Assembly: GCA_040954595.2 (NCBI GenBank)
Contig: CM082588.2
Location: 1,674,001-1,738,000 of the forward strand
Direction of reading: 5' to 3'
Length of the DNA stretch: 64,000 nucleotides
Origin: Balanoglossus misakiensis
Taxonomy: Eukaryota > Hemichordata
Each line of letters opens with the position of its first letter. The first letter of the stretch is position 1. The translations under genes were made by a program, and so were the position numbers. Positions 23,401 to 38,400 of the stretch are shown in pieces. Below the pieces are notes generated by a model. That model was not told the origin of the DNA. It made no database searches and worked only from the letters and a program-made list of their open reading frames with translations.

Positions 23401-26400
23401 TATTTACTGTGATAGTGTAGGTATGTATTACTGTGTATTTAATAAAGATTTTGAAAGACTGATTTTATTTGTAGTTTTAGATATCTGATTTCAAAAAAAG
23501 GAATATTATTAACAGTGTCAGTGTTAAAATGTTATTGAAAGTTATCGTATATATTTTTATTTGTGCTGTGTAATTTGCATATTTAGAAAAGAATGGACCA
23601 TTTTCAAAACAATATCTGAAAATCATACAGTAAGACTGAAACTTATTGATGTAATTTGAAAGCTGAAAGGCAATTTTGTAAAGTGGCCATGTTATCTTCT
23701 GTGATCTGATTCTACAACCATTTACTTGAGTACACAGGCATGTCATGTTAGAATGGGTTAATAGTTTTGTAAATCTTACTTCTAAGCAAAAAAAGAGTAG
23801 TTCAGGAGATTTCGTCTAGCGATCTGGACTTGATTTGAGATCTTGTTGTCCAGTTTGTGTTACAGGAAGTAGGAGTTGCTATGAAATAGTCACGGCTGAC
23901 TGCTTGCTTTCTTATCCATTGAAAGGTCTTCGGTAAGCAGACGTGAATGTTCACTACCAAGTACAGTTATATATTAATCTTACGCACACTGTAATTTTCG
24001 TTTGTGTAAAACTACAGAGCATTTGATACTTAAACATAGCAGAATTTGGGTCGATTGTTGAAATTTTGATTTTAAAAAATCTGGTTTTAATGAAATATGG
24101 TACACCTTGAAAAATCATCTTATACATTTCAAAGGATCAGCCCTGTGGTATGTGAAGGATCAGCTTTGTGTTGTTATGTTGATTTCAAGTGCATTGCACA
24201 GTAAACAAAGTTGTTATGTTGGTGTCTATGTAAGAACTCTTTGCTTATATGATGTGTACACTGAGAGTCAGGGCCAACCCTCCTGGCTGTTCCAGTTGTT
24301 ATAGATCTCAGCCTATATACATGTATTCTCTTGTTATTCATCTTTCAACCCTGAGTAATGTTGGCATCTAACAGGTGGTTCTCTCATGACATGACATCAA
24401 AATCACCCTTCCATTGGTGTAGTACTCAGTGCATCTCATTTATCGAAGTTCATGGTCAGTTTTTAGAATTACAATAAATAGAGCGCTTCTATGAAACACA
24501 TTTTAGGTCAGTTCTTGCTTGTGTAGGTTTATTCAGTCTTCATGTAGTATCACATGTATGCCTTATATTTTCACATTATCTACAAGTGACAGTGTTTCAA
24601 AGCATATGTGATTCGATCTGGAAAAATCTGGGTGTAGGTCATGTTGAGTCTGTACCTTGTATGTGCGACAGTATAATGTCTGTCAAAAGCACACACTTTC
24701 AGGTAGGAAGGTGTGTTCGCGTTGAAAAACCCCTAATAGGGCCCAGGCTTCAAATGGCAAACTCAGGTTCTAGTAAAGCTTTATGTAGAGACATGTCAGT
24801 GCTGGTACTGTGAGAAGTTGATCTGTAGGAGGAAAGTGACAGAGGGACTGCAAAAACTACATATAGACGTCACTTTCTATGTTCGTTTGGCTCAATTGTT
24901 ACAGTGTCTGCATGTTTCTTGTAAATCTAGTTGTGATATGACAGACAGCTTGTCATTACAAGGGAAGTCAGAGAAGTCTGGTATTTGTGAATCCCAATCA
25001 TGCTGTATAGTCACTTCTTGTCATCTTTGCAAGTGTTCAGTAGAGAATTTTAGAACGTTTTCATTTTTGGTTGAATCGTACACGGTTAACAGTCCTAGCA
25101 ACAATGTACATCATGTGAGTTTGAGGTTGGGAATGTGATACCAGCTTAAGGAGTTCAGTGCGTGCTAATTTTAATTTGTCAATCAGTTTTATTCAATTGA
25201 GACGCGGCAATCAAATTAAGCAAATGAGTCTGCATTTTCTTTTGCACATTAATAGTTAGGTTATTAATTTTAAGAAAAGTTATGTAAAAATGTCATTATT
25301 GTCCTAGTCAGTTTTATGACCCATTCTCCCTACGGTCTTAAAGTCTTCAGATTGTATTTGCAAAGGATTTCAATAAGATGAACACATACCAGGAACTTCC
25401 TGAATTTTTTTCATATTTGATAAACACTTTCATGGTTTCTAAAGAGTTATATAAAGAAAATAGAAATAAAGAATTTTTTAAATTCTGAAATCATATACTG
25501 ATGTTATCTCCGAATTGCTTTATTGTTTTGCATTAAATATTGCAGTCCAGATATTGTCCTGGATACAAGTATTTGTGACATGAAACCACTATTTGTGTAC
25601 CGGGCCTCTGTCTATTTTTTTCCCTGTTCACATTTAGTCGTGATTATATCAGTCCTGGGAATGCAACCCTGATCTTAATCTGTCCTGTTATCATTTTGTA
25701 ACATTAGTACAGCCCTCACTGAAAGCAGTTGCTATGGCGATGAGAGTGTCATCACATACAATCAGAGAACTTCACCTCACCAAATTATAACTGTAGAGAT
25801 GCTGTTGCCATAGATACTGATGAAATGGCTTCTCGTGAAGTACAATCCCTCGCAGCTTTGTTAAGATTGAGGTCACAGGTCATGTGTGAAAGGTCATGGA
25901 CAAGTCATACTTAAGTATTTAGGGAATTTCATCCTTTTGATTTTTCCGAAAATATATTTTGTTTTACTTTTCAATAAAGCTGACATTGATAAGTGCTATT
26001 GTGAGATTTTTGATAAATGAAATACACCTGAAATAGATCCTGATATTACTGGCATTGAAGATTATGGTATAACCGTCGACAATAACTATCTTGTCAAAAT
26101 TTGCAAACAACAAGTATCCAATGTATCTTAGACTTCACACTACCAGTTTCCTTTACACCCATCCAACCACACCCCATTTTTCTTCATGGTGAAAAAAAGA
26201 ACAAAATTTCAGCCACAGCTCCGAGTATTATTTATAATGTACATCTACATGTACCACATGGACGTCTAATTAAAATATAAAAAAATAGAATATAACTGTC
26301 ATTTGAGCACAGAACTGTTCTAATGAAAATGTTCATGTAACTGTTTTAATCAGTAAAAAATTAAGTTTATATCAATGTTACATCTTGTTAGTTAATTTAA

Positions 26401-29400
26401 CAGATAATATAATTATCTATTTGTGGGACTTGACTGCCAAGTCATTATCTGCAATTGTTACTTTTTTTAGAAATTAGACATGAAATGTCACTGGCAGGAT
26501 TGAGACAGTTTTCCGGTAAAATTGAAATAAAATGGTTAATGAAAATATGAAGTTGAAAGATATTTTTTATTAGATATCTGATAGAAGTCAACTTGGTTTC
26601 ATTTTTCTGTAAGATGCATTGTGGGAAGTTAGGTATTTAAACATTTATTTGCCATCTCTGTGATTGAGGGTTGGCCTTCTGAGGTCTTGTAGTACTTGAA
26701 ATTTTGTACATGTACAAACATACTCTGGAACTAGAAGGTAATAGTTATTCCATTCATGTTGCAACAGTGGGGAAAAAAGGTGATTGCTTTCTGCATTGTA
26801 GTCAATGAAAAATGAAAGTCAAAATGACATATGGTGAAAAAATGGCGGTTCAGCGACGAGAGAAAGACGGAGGATATTTTCAGAAATGTAATTCCGCGAA
26901 CGCATTGAGCTGATGTTGGAACTCGAATTGTTATGTATTCAGTTTATTTCTGGGTAATGTTAGTGTTTTGGTCATGGCTCTGGGAATGCATTCAAGGAAC
27001 TGGTGCATTTTGCTGTGTGTTAAAACGACAAGCAACCTCCTGGGATTGTGGACATCAACCTATTAATAGTTGCCGATAGCTACTAATATGCCAAGCAAAC
27101 TTATATTTATATGGAGCGGTCTCAAGATGCATAGTTATCACCTTTTAATCATTGAGATTTTTTAATCTAATCTTATTCCATCCATGTTTGGTGGAACTGG
27201 AATCCCTCATTATTACTATCTTGTCATGTCTCATCAATTTAACACTGCTCATAATTGTGCAGCATCAGTTGGGGACTTCTGTTTATGATTACCAAATTAT
27301 ATGTTTATGGTAATTTTATTTTAAGTTTTTTAATCGCAGTAAACCATTTTAGTCAGCTGTCGAGATTGAAAAAATAATTAAATAAAAATTATGTATGTGA
27401 TTTTACAGGTGTCAACTTCTGATTTATATCTCTATGAATTTATGAATTTGAACTTGATATTTTATTTCTGTGCATATTGCAGTGTTTCCAAATTAAGCCA
27501 CAGTCCATATATGCAAGTACACGTATTTGTGACTGGACTTTTTGTACAAGAAAAGCTTTCTATTTACAGTACTTTTGAAAATGAGTTTGGGAAAAATAAC
27601 CACTGAATCCTTTACCGACATTTGGCAGTGATTTCAATGAATTCCACCACATATATAGATCTATTTCTGGCCACAAGCTTTGCACTGACTAGACACATCT
27701 CGGACGGACTTCGAGCTGTCACAGATGCCCAGCAAATCTTATTGATTTATGTCATGTAATGAGTGGCAATAATGCAGTGTCTTCAAATCAGGCAATGATT
27801 AGAAGTGTATTGGTGTGCTTTGAGTGGGAAGAGATACTGGTTTACTCCAAATGTCAAAGGTTTGCCGTATCTAGCCATGGGATTCAATTAGATAGAGGTC
27901 CTTTCCAATCTGACATTTACTGCGTGTCTGTTGGAATTTTTAGAGCTCGACTTGTCCAGGGCTGTGATATGAACACAATGTAGAAATTCTGGATGTTTTC
28001 TGGAAACAGGACAGTAAATAAATGACCACACTTCTGTTTAATATTGTTTGTACCATGGTGATCACACATCTCTGTATAGACGTGGCCCCACACAAGGTGA
28101 TGTAACTGGTGTTGCACTGTCTTCATACTTTTCCCAGCATCCATTGCAGGTTCTAGTCCATTTCTGAAACCTTGCAATGTGTACATCTGTGGCTGTGCTT
28201 TGCTTAATGAGTCACAGCGCTCAAGGTGAAAAGTAAAAGCAATGTTGTGTATTTACCTGTTATTGGCATTGTGATTATATCGTCTCATCTGTTCCTATAT
28301 GCATATAAAATGATGGGAAACTATGCTCTCAAATACATATTTTCATGAAAGTAATACACCGGTAGTTCTGATTTCAATACATGTAGTGTACATACAAGTA
28401 ACCGTCAAGACTTGTTTTAAGATGTCTGGGGAACTGAAAGGAAATGATGGGTTCCATAAAATTTTCAGAGAAATGAAAAAGATTATAAGAACAATATCAA
28501 CTTGACCGGTATGACTGTGAGCATGTCAGTACAGAGATAATTGTATGAAAGTAAAAAATAAACATTCTCTTATGAAATGCAAATATTGAGTGAGATGTGT
28601 GTTAAAAATTCCATTTCTCGGCAGTAGACAAGTTATTATTTGAAGAACTGATGGATGCTTCTGGAAGACTGATGCTGAGAATTATTTATAGAGCTTGGAG
28701 GATTTGTCTGTCAACATCAAGTTGGGATTAACCCAGAGCTGTGTCACGGTCAATTTAACCTGAGATCTGTGGAAAAGAACACAGAGAAGATGGTTTGGAA
28801 TAAAATGTCAGCTAGTGTTAAGTGTACAGGGTAGCTCATGATGGATAGGATGTAATCTGTCAATCACAGAGTCAGAGTGTGAAATGCAGCTCATGACAGT
28901 TTGGCTAGACTCTTGTAGGGGTCAGAGGAGAGTTGATGTATGAAGCCTGAACTGATGACATTTTGGCTTGAGTTCCATCTGTCTTTGTGTTCATGGCATT
29001 GCAATTGTAGTATCCACCAGCCACTGAGTTCTAGAGTCAGTCTGTGTAGTCTAGCATACAACAGTAGAGTGACAAAAACTGCCTGGTGAGATTGTACATG
29101 AAAAACATCACCTGAGACTCGCTTATTATAATTCTTCAATCTTGATGCAGACTTGATGACTATTAACATATGCCTGTCAATTTGTGTTGCATTTGATGTC
29201 ATGTGGGTTTGGCCATCCAGTTGTCATTTTGTTTAGATTTGAGATGTCCAGAGCTATTATGCAGATGTGCCTGAACTGATTTCATTCAGACTTGGTCAGC
29301 GACAGTGTACTGTAACATTCGTGTCCATATACTGTACATTTCATACACGTCAGTTTATATCACATGACTGATTTCATTCCACCATGATTTCCTCCAATGT

Positions 29401-32400
29401 TTTTGTAATCTATTGATTCTGTGGGGACCATGTCATTGACAATGACTCATATTCTGAGTGGAAAAAAATCTGATCGACATTGGCTCTGCTCGGATTGGTA
29501 AAAAAATGTTCGTTTGACCCCTTTGTGTTTCAGCTGTGAATAACTTGCATGATATTTTGGACGGATTTATATTTGTGTTTTTCAGGGAGGGTTTTACAAA
29601 GACAAAGTTGCTGGTTGTTTCGTTATGCTATGTTGGTTATTTTTGCCTAAATTAGGTGATGAACTGTATATATCACATTCTGGTTATAATTATGTAACTA
29701 AATTTGGTAACTAAAACTCTGCTCACACTGTATAATATCTTACAAATATATGATGACATTACTTAGGAATTGTGTGAATATTTCAAGATGTTTAGGCAAG
29801 ACTCCCAATTGTACACTTTATAAAAATCAGAATGATTATGTATAGTTGGAATTCTAATAGAATATCAATACATCCTACTTTTTAAACAGGTCATCACATA
29901 CCCAGTGTTCCTCATATATGATTATGTCTAAACTTCCTAGAATAATAATAAAATAAATGAATTTCCTAGAAAGAACCACTCTTTGACAATTTGTTGATAC
30001 CTACCTGCATGCATGCATGGAAGTTGACCAGGAGACATTTCGACAAAACATTGATCATCAGCATGTATGTGGTTGTTGTGTGTTGGAGGTACAGCTCTCA
30101 GTGTGGGTGTTAAAAATTCGTAGACCATTTGTAAATGACTGTAGGGTTATTAAGATTTACAATCATGCTCCAGGTATTTCCCTGATATTATCTACCCATT
30201 CATATTGTAAAATAGTGTAATTACCAAAATGGACCGTTGGGGACGGACCGAAGTGGTAGTTACTCACAAATCAGCCATTTTGCATGTCATCATCACAAAA
30301 TCAATTTAATAATATTTTATTAAGTTTTGAGATTATTAAACTGTTGGTTTGAATCCTTCAATTGCTAATTTAATAACAAATTTGTCATATCAGGTTATGG
30401 TGTTGCTTGTCCTACTCAGATTGCCCTAAAATTTCCTGGTCATGTCAGAAAACTCCGAGAGGCCCAACTAGGGAAGATCTGAATAAAATGAAGCATTTTC
30501 TACTGCATGCATTTTCGTCTTGCGGTCAATAATTCTGCTTTTAATCTGTAAATTTAGGCATATCTTTTTTGTAAAAAATAAACTCATTATTAAGATGTTT
30601 ACAGTTAAAATCATAGTAATTTTTTTTTTTTAATTTTCATAAAGATTTATTTCTCGAGATACGATTTATTTTCAAAGATGTTGTATGTGAAACCTGCTAC
30701 TTATGTATATTTTTATCGTCATGGTCAAATACATCTAGATTGCAATTAAACCTTGAAATATAAAAACATCAGTGTCATTATAGTCATAAATTTTTCTTAT
30801 GTATTTGAAATGGATGTTGTCCCAAAGGATTTCGGCAATTATAGATCAACTATTAATTTTAGACAAGTACAGACATCAGCATTTCAGAAATACATGTGTA
30901 CTGCTCACAAATGAAATCAATCTTGACATTTGTCAGTATTAAAACAAAACATAAGAAATTCTATTGCATTTTGCGGCAATGTATCTTATATAGGCTGATA
31001 TTAAATCATGCTTAATATTAAAGCTACTTGGCTTTTAGAAAAACTGCTCAGTATTTTACACATGGATTTTACATGTAATTAGGAGATGTGGCTACAATGG
31101 GTATCATCATTTAGATACAGGGCCACCATGTGTACCTGTCTGTTGTTGATTGGCTGGAGGACAGTAGTACCTTTCAGGTCATTCATTAGTTGAGATAGGG
31201 GGTCCCCCCATTGGCTACCATTGAATGGTTTGGCTGGAGTTGACTACCTATTTGTGTACAAATCAAGGAAGGGGGGGGGGGGGTAATATTGCTTAGAAAG
31301 GGATCTGTTTGCCTTCTGTGTTCTAACGTCAAAAGTAATTAATAAATAGATGTGCCAGGGAGAAACCACAATATAATGTAGCTGTTTATTTGACAAAGTT
31401 ACTTACTTAAAAAAAATTAAGTCTTTGGTAAATTGTTGTCAAAATTAGCCCATGGTGTACCTTTTTATTAAATTAAATTATTCATGGATGTGGAAAGGGT
31501 TACTAGTAGTTGTTCTTAACCAAAGGTGAGTCATAAAATGGGTCACCAGATTTTTATCCGTGTGAAAAAAAAGTGAACTTTGAAATTTAAGATTGAATGA
31601 CGTGCATTCTTGATCAATACTTTGTTCTGCTTTTGCGTAAGAGAGATTGATCGTTCGCCAGGTTCCGTGCAATCCATCAATACATCAATACGCCGTACAG
31701 ACTTATCTGTATGGATTTACAGTATGTGGATGGGGTGGCTGGATTGCCCAGCATCTCATCCGCTGTGCGAATGGTGTACCTCTGTGTATTGACAAACTTG
31801 GTGTGGCTAAAATGGTAATAATCATGAAATCTGGCTGGGCATTGGACAATGGTTTACTGTTGTAAGACGTAATGATATCTCTAAGTAAAAAAACTTTGCA
31901 CTTGGATGTAAAACGGAGAATTAAATAACTATGGCCAATTGAAAGAAGTGTAAGTCCTTGACAGAGGTTGAATATGTCAGACATTTTGACCCAGTGGAAA
32001 AATATGAACTCAAATTTTGATTAAAATTATTGTGAAATTCTGATTCTGTATTCAAATCATTCATGCAATGACAAAATGTTGATAGACACTTGTCAAATTC
32101 TAGTGAATCATATCAGGTCATGAACTTTGTGAAGCCCCTGAATAGCCAAGCTGTTAACACATACATGACTGTAGTGTGCTTGTATGAATGTATAAAATAT
32201 TCTCACAACTGTTACATACTTTGAATGCTATACTTTAGGCAGAATTTTACTTCAGAAAAGTGACAGTGTACTAATTAATAGCAATTGCATGAAGTGCTCT
32301 TATAAACCCAATTTGTTATTTCGATATTTCCAGCACATCCTGGGTTTATGTTCCTAGTAAAATAAAAATTAATGCATTTGATGTTTCATTGGATATCTCA

Positions 32401-35400
32401 CTGAAACTGCACTGTTCTTTGTTTGTGATGACATGACCAACATATTTCAATTAATTGTAGAAAACATTAGGTAATTTCAAATTCTAACTGCGTTGAAATA
32501 GCGCCCCCACGGCTGCACAGTAGAATGACAAGCTATTAGTTTAACACAATAAGATGTGGCTCTGTTAGCAGAAAATTTAGTATTTGTAAAATGAATCTCA
32601 AAGGATCAATTTATCATTAATTTCATGTTAATATCACTGATCATGAATATTATGTTTAAATCAATGGCCAAAGAAGACGAGATAGTCTGTAGTTTTTCGC
32701 AATTTGTCAGTTGAGTCCTAATGTGAAAAAAAAACTCTCTAGAATGTGGGTCATGTACATGCATAGAATGTTACCTCTCTTGAGATGCTTGTTCAGTTTA
32801 ATGGACTTGTATCAATACAAATGGACAAGTTTGGTTGCTTTACCCATGTCAATACAATGTCCAAGATTTTAATTATTAATGGTTATTATTGTACTCTGTA
32901 TGAAGTGAACGTAAAAGTTGCTTTCAATCGCAGTAACTACAAGGGGCTCTAGGTAGGTACTGACCTTGTGTTAGTATTATGCATACTATTTTTCATTTTC
33001 TAAAAGCCATCCAATTTTCAATCTTACTGGTTCAAAGTCTATTGACAGTCTCTCTCAGTGACCTGAAATGTAAGAAACTAGAAGTTGAGGATGATTAAAA
33101 AACTTCTTCAACTATGGAACATTTTTATCATTTTCAGTACGTGAAGAGTTACAAATTATTGCCGGAAAAAATACACTGCTGTTTTTGAGGGAACTGACTT
33201 TGAAACATGATGAATACAGATGTGTTTTCACTAGAGATTGGGTGGTCCTTCTGAAACCATTTAAAAATTCCCTGAGACAGAATCACTGTCTAACAACCAA
33301 TTGAAATAATGTGTCTGTTGTCATGGTTACAAAAGGATGACATCTGTCGAATTTATGAAATTATTTCCAGTGTATTGTAAGTAACCTCATTTCTTCTGGC
33401 TGATAATTTTCTCCTATTGATCAGACAGTACTTCAGAGATGTTCCTACGCACGGTTTTGATTCAATCATTCCTTTACCAGTTAGTCCAGGTGTTTCACAA
33501 ACTCTCGAGTGTAAAATGATGTTTGATCATGTTTTTCTCTTTTCTTCTCATCCCCCAAAAGCATCATAATGTCTAAATATAATCCGTTTCACCAGAACGA
33601 CATTAAAAGCACATTGAACTTGTTATGAGAGTAAGTTCTTTTATTTTAATACTCTTTCAAAGGGATGGAATTGATTCCTATTCTCTCTCCGTAGCAGTAC
33701 TAAGCGTTAAGAATCAAGGTACGTTGAATATTTGAAGACACATCATTCCAAATGAGATAGTCAAGGTCTGTTGCACATGGATCTCTATAGAGTGGATTGA
33801 CATGTAAGACCCTAAGAATCTTGACATCCAACCTGATGAGGCATCTAAATATGGACTACATCCTCTATATCATCTATTTATAGAAAAAGTAAAACAGTAC
33901 AGATTACTGAATTTCTGTCTGACATTTCGTTTGAAACAGGAAAGTGACCTGTGTGCACTTATCATAAAGGTTTGATTGTGGTTGTAATATGCAAATATTT
34001 TGAGAGTGAACATCAAGTACTTGTATATAGATTCCGCAAAATCCAGTAGTTGCCTACTTTACATGTATACATGTACCATTATAATGGAACCATTGTTGAC
34101 GTCCCTTGTTTTTGAAGCACAGTAAATATTGGCTAACCTAGGGCAAGCTATAATAAGATTCAGTCATCTGCACTTTGTGTTCATGCTCATCTGATCCATC
34201 AAACAGAAGCAGCGTCCATTTTGCAGCTATTTTACATGCATAGTTATTATGCATAATTATTTTCTTTTTTACATGAACAAGAGTGTAAGCTTTTGTTTTA
34301 ATTTTATTGAAGAAGAAGGTATATTGAGATCATTGAGAGTAACCAAGGATCTAGTATTTAAACACAGTTTAGAATGAAAATGCCGTGGGTGAAAGAGACA
34401 TTATCATAAACCAGTGCTGTCCACCTGTCACTGTCTGTATATGTTGATGTGATAGTCTTGCATGACACGAATAAAACTGGAAAATAGGCTAGGTATTTTG
34501 ATATTTCTTCCGCTATATTGATGATTAGGACTTGATCTAGAGATTATTTTTAATATTGACAATTTGCTGAGTTGAATGCTGTGCCTTATGTGAGGAATTT
34601 TTAATTCTGAAATTGTTATGCCATAAAAGTGTCACTGAAAATCATAAACTAAAACATGGATGTCAAAAGTATCAAATCACAATTTGATGATAAAATCCAC
34701 CTTCATAAAGTATCTATTGATTTGAAATGCATAGCTGAGATTTTGTATTGTTAGGTAAATGAATATATTATTTACACAAACATACAAATGCACACAGTAT
34801 TAATCAATGAAATCAGCTGGATTTCAGTAAATGATGATCAATATAATTAAAAAAAGCTTGGTGTAGACCTTGGAACGGTGTCTTGATTATTGCTGTACTA
34901 TAGGTGTGTTGGAGTGTGCAAACTCCCTGGATGAGCCCCTTACAGCATTGATTGTATTCGAGCATATTTAAATAGGTGATGTCAAAGTGTGCCAGGTCTT
35001 GACGACATTCACTTTACAACCAGAGGTGCGTTTGCTTCTTCATTTGACACCTTGCATCCATTCAGTCGGACTAAAAATAGAATCTCTCGTGGCTAACTCC
35101 ATTTCTTTCCGTAAACACTGTTGTCTTTGGTTTATTCGGACAATTCCTGGCTGTTTCAAGATTACATATCTGGTCAAGAAGGACTATTACTAACAGCTTC
35201 TAACCTTTGCTCTGAAACGATTATACCGGTAAACCCATGCCTACTTCAGAATAAATAAATTAATAATCAAATCTTAAATTCTTCAATCAATGTATGTTAT
35301 TTCTCTTTAATCACCAGATTAAAATTGACTCATTTTCAAGTCAATCATTTATTTCAGCAGAAATGTCTACTTTCATTGATTACACACATGTACACACACG

Positions 35401-38400
35401 CACACACATACCGGTACATGCATTTACACTTTCAAATGATAGTTGGTAGCCAGGCAGCTCTTGAAATAATTTTTCATTTCACTATTTTTGTGATATTATT
35501 GAGAGAAGGAGGAGGAAACCCTGGTACACTGTTCTGTTAGTACATTTGTGACAAGTGACTAGTTTCCAACCTGCAGTGGTTATCACAGGTTTATTGATTA
35601 ACTCCATTGGGAACAACAGTGCAATGTATTAATGCAAATAGCCAGGCAACATCATGTCACAGACTGAACGTGGGCGGATCACGTGTATCCAAGCTGCACA
35701 TTTGGCTTCCTTAGCTTACTGATATGTCTTATCTTTTAATGGACCAATTAGATGATACTAGAGCCCTCTATCTTCCTAAGTTTTAGTTATGTGTTGAACA
35801 AAACATTGAGAATTGTTTATTCATGATTTCTTCGTTCACTCATTGATATTGTTGATAAAAAAACCCTGAGTGGTCTCTGTTGATTGTAATTCATACTGAA
35901 AGACAAGCTTCTTAAGGTCATTGACTTAAAATTAAAACTACATGCTCAGTACTGTTTCAGAATGTTGAAAAGGAACACAGAATTTGCATTTCAATTTCAT
36001 TCCAGCTAGTCACGTTCTCCAAATCCAAAATCTTCCAAATATTCATATGTCAGTCAGACATGAAAATAATTTTTAACAATAGCAATGTTGATTAATATAT
36101 GCATGCACTCATATGCTTGGTTGAGAAAGTAAATACTGGGCCATAGCCCATTTAATTGTGCTCCGGGGAGCCAAACCCAAAACCATGGTTACTACATGTA
36201 CACAGAACAAAAATTTGAAAAAATAGTCGAAATTACAGATAGTGGAGCTTTAACAAAAACACTGAATGACACCAGATAAGACTGAATTTTTTTTATCATG
36301 AAGTTATGCTGTATTGTTCTAGGTGGGTCATACAATAATATCTAGGTTACCAAGGGTCATTGTACTATGCATTTATATGTGTGGGAGTCATTTCCTTGTG
36401 AATCAATTAATCCACGCCTCAATAACCTAACCTATATAGTCTAATGAATGTTCTTTACTTCTCATTATAGTCGGTGGAAATATCAATTATCAAATTTCAT
36501 CCAAAGAAACCACATGTTAGGCTGAAACCAACACTGTGTATTCACCAATCACAGCACAAACAAGGAGATCATGCATATTTGAATGGGTAATTATTGAATA
36601 ATTAGTATGCGATTGTCATTTGGGCAATTAAGAGTGGATTCTCCGCTTCATTAAACTGAACGGAATATGATAGTATAGTTATGTAACATAGAATAATAGA
36701 TTCTCACACCCCCAAGGACCTGGGATAATATTTCTCAAACGAGTTGAGGATATTTTGTCTTGCATGAGCAGCAGGTGAGTGTAAGACAAAATATCCCCAA
36801 CAAGTGTGAGGAATCTCATCACCAGGTCCTTTGTGTGTGAGATTCTTTGTCTCACTTGACCACAAAATGCTATTGATGTGAAAATAAAAATTCATGTTTA
36901 TCTTCGGAGAACATATAATTCTTACTTTCAGACTTTTTAAATCAACCTTTACTACACTGGCAGTTGTCACTGCTCGGAACTCTTGATGTACAGTTATAAA
37001 GACCAATCAACGTCATTATTCCAGTCAATGAATTCATGGATTGTACATCTATGGCAAATGAAGGCTAATGAGATGATGGCCTGATTAATTACAAATTTGT
37101 AAATGAGTAGTTGCAATGTATGACTCTAGTGAACCACACGGAATCATTTTGTTTGTTCAAAGAGTCAAATGTTGGTTCATCCAAGCTTGAAGCTGTTCAG
37201 TGAAAACTAAGCTTATCTGGGTCATGTAGTTTGACATTGGCACTCTCATATTAAGCCAAGCATGGGCAGTTTTAATTATTCATCGAGGAAATATTGCAAA
37301 TGACACACCACCGCAAAGGGTTGTCTTTCATCTGCTATATTGCGAACCCCACACCAGTGTATATGAATGTCTTCTTGAGAGAATGGTTTGTCTTAAAAAT
37401 ACACATGTATATAAGTAGTGGATTTAGTAATGGGCACTTAAGATAATAGCATTAGAGCCCTGCAGATGGTGTTAAGTGACAATTCATGTTGTACCACAAA
37501 GAAAGAAGAAAGACCACACAATCTTCAGACCGAGAACGAAATAAAAACTAAATCCGGTTTTACTTTAATGGGACACAGTTACCTAGGGAGTTACCGTCAA
37601 AGGTTTAACGTTCAAGTGAATTTTTGTCAGACTCATCTCATTGACTGTTTATGTCAGTGATTTTGTGGAATTGGCCAGGCTGTTACTTTCTTTTATAATC
37701 CACATAGCAATTAAGTGTTTTAATTAAACCAAAGGAAAGCACCTTATCACAGTGTGGATATGGTGTTTGTGGCAACAAGACACAGTGACTAAAAGAAGTA
37801 CATGTATTTGTATTAGAGAATGTATATATAGAGAGAGTTCATCAAATCCATTAAATAGAAATGAGTGACTTGTGTCATTGCCGCAGCCTTCTTGCTTAAG
37901 TAGAATTGGAACTTTTCCAAATGGATATGTTTCTTCATTTGAGCAGGAAGCACTTTCATCATGGACATGACTCTTTGATTCGAAGCTCTGTAGTTGAGAA
38001 AAGGGCTTATAAAGTCATAAATATAGTAATGTTCATTGCATTTTTTTACACCGCCTATTAAGTGTTTTTATGTAAATCATGATTTGTTGATTTCTTTCAA
38101 ATTTCAACATGTCCACAAGTTTATCAACAAGAATACAATACTTTCCTTAATAAGAACGCTTCAGATTTGGTCAACCAGGTGTTGATTGTCATGTGAGGCA
38201 TGATGAAGATATAGCTGTTCTACAACTTATATTCCTTGTAAATGAGGTAAGGAAATCATTTTGAAGTTTCAGACCTCAGTCTGTGGTTCTTGCATTCGCA
38301 TTGTCAGTCTTTTGCTTTCTCTTGATGCTTCGTCTTGTACAGTTATCTATCTATGTGATGATTTATTCACTTTTGGTGCTATCTGAATTCCACCACAGGG

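Larger units (their letters stand above)
20771..38164 (+). other. STXBP5: Tomosyn intron 2 (17.4 kb)
   Basis: Donor GTATCC after 20770 and acceptor ending TCAG at 38164 join the split Ile codon between two propeller-encoding exons. I see no nested gene: open frames are short, AT-rich and lack conserved motifs. Contents include a GA repeat (20826-20849), poly-G runs (21424-21435, 31271-31283), a short perfect hairpin (22946-22970), a CA-rich tract (35390-35415) and a foldback (36699-36845). A small CpG-containing patch near 26840-26920 stands out in composition. Confidence 0.85.
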
